A stretch of 5,780 bases of DNA from Limisphaerales bacterium. Lineage in GTDB: Bacteria > Verrucomicrobiota > Verrucomicrobiae > Limisphaerales > UBA11358. The position numbers were made by a program, and so were the translations under genes. Shown here piece after piece: positions 5,500-5,780 of the stretch; position 1 is the first letter of the stretch; each line of letters begins with the position of its first letter. The notes under the pieces were generated by a model. It was not told the DNA's origin and did no database searches. It was given only the letters and a program-made list of their open reading frames with translations. The DNA is taken from contig PLZL01000253.1 of assembly GCA_003152145.1 (NCBI GenBank), forward strand, positions 1-5,780, written 5' to 3'.

Positions 5500-5780
5500 T
5501 TACTTTTCGCCGAGCAGTTCCTTCAGCTTCGGCTCGGTGGCGGCGGCCCAGATTTTGTAGCCGGCTTCTCCGGGATGAAGCGCGGGCGCATCGGGCATGA
5601 TGGCTTTTGAGATGGAACCGTCGTTCTCAATCAACTGCGAACCGATATCAATGTAGAAAATGTTTTTGGCGTCATCGAGCCGGGCTAGCGCCTCGTTTAC
5701 CTGGAGAATCTTTCCGCGCTGCGTGCTGAACGTCTTGCCGCGCGGAAAAATGCCAAGCAGGATGATTTTCGTGTCAGGCT
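5500..5780 (-). CDS. SGNH/GDSL-type hydrolase, PAF-acetylhydrolase-like (partial, C-terminal 92 residues)
   Basis: The minus strand from the window edge to the TAA at 5502-5500 reads in one frame for 92 residues. It begins PDTKIILLGIFPRGKTF and continues with VNEALARLDD, IFYIDIGSQLIENDGSI and a final LHPGEAGYKIWAAA. The LLGIFPRG strand, the N of VNEAL, the YIDIG block and the terminal D..H..GY.IWA block are typical of SGNH esterases/lipases resembling platelet-activating-factor acetylhydrolase subunits, common in Planctomycetes and Verrucomicrobia. The N-terminal GDS block with the nucleophilic serine lies outside the window, as would any signal peptide. The catalytic His is likely H68. The usual Asp three residues before it is replaced by a wider spacing (MPDAPALH). 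It converges on bioA with a 7-bp gap. Substrate unknown. Confidence 0.82.
   Translation of the reverse strand, partial: PDTKIILLGIFPRGKTFSTQRGKILQVNEALARLDDAKNIFYIDIGSQLIENDGSISKAIMPDAPALHPGEAGYKIWAAATEPKLKELLGEK

Overview
The window looks like chromosomal DNA from a GC-rich, non-proteobacterial bacterium. The mix of genes, the absence of clear Shine-Dalgarno sequences and the short 7-bp repeats inside coding genes suggest the Planctomycetes-Verrucomicrobia-Chlamydiae group, perhaps Verrucomicrobiota. That placement is inference from style; no marker in the window proves it.

Layout. Positions 1-993 (minus strand) hold the first 331 codons of rpoN, the RNA polymerase sigma-54 factor; its C-terminal DNA-binding part lies outside the window. 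A 121-bp divergent intergenic region follows. It carries a near-consensus -24/-12 (sigma-54) promoter pointing at the next gene and a sigma-70-like promoter pointing back at rpoN. Next is hpf (1115-1468, plus), a short ribosome hibernation factor. Then comes a tightly packed plus-strand cluster: a metal-dependent amidohydrolase/deaminase (1552-2796), bioF (2778-3986) and bioA (3993-5492). The first two genes overlap and the last two are 6 bp apart. A convergent minus-strand gene, the C-terminal end of an SGNH/GDSL hydrolase, ends at 5500.

How the genes work together. BioF (7-keto-8-aminopelargonate synthase) and BioA (DAPA aminotransferase) catalyse two consecutive steps of biotin synthesis; bioB and bioD are not in the window. 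The overlapping upstream deaminase has the active-site layout of adenosine-nucleoside deaminases of the MTA/SAH/5'-deoxyadenosine type. A job clearing the nucleoside by-products of BioA and BioB is therefore plausible but unproven. RpoN and HPF are classic genomic neighbours. Here they are divergent, and hpf appears to be under direct sigma-54 control.

The two most notable signals are (1) the sigma-54 promoter of hpf lying back-to-back with the rpoN promoter, and (2) at least six short arrays of 7-bp tandem repeats inside bioF and bioA. These arrays are translated in frame as low-complexity peptide inserts, and one of them supplies the bioF stop codon.
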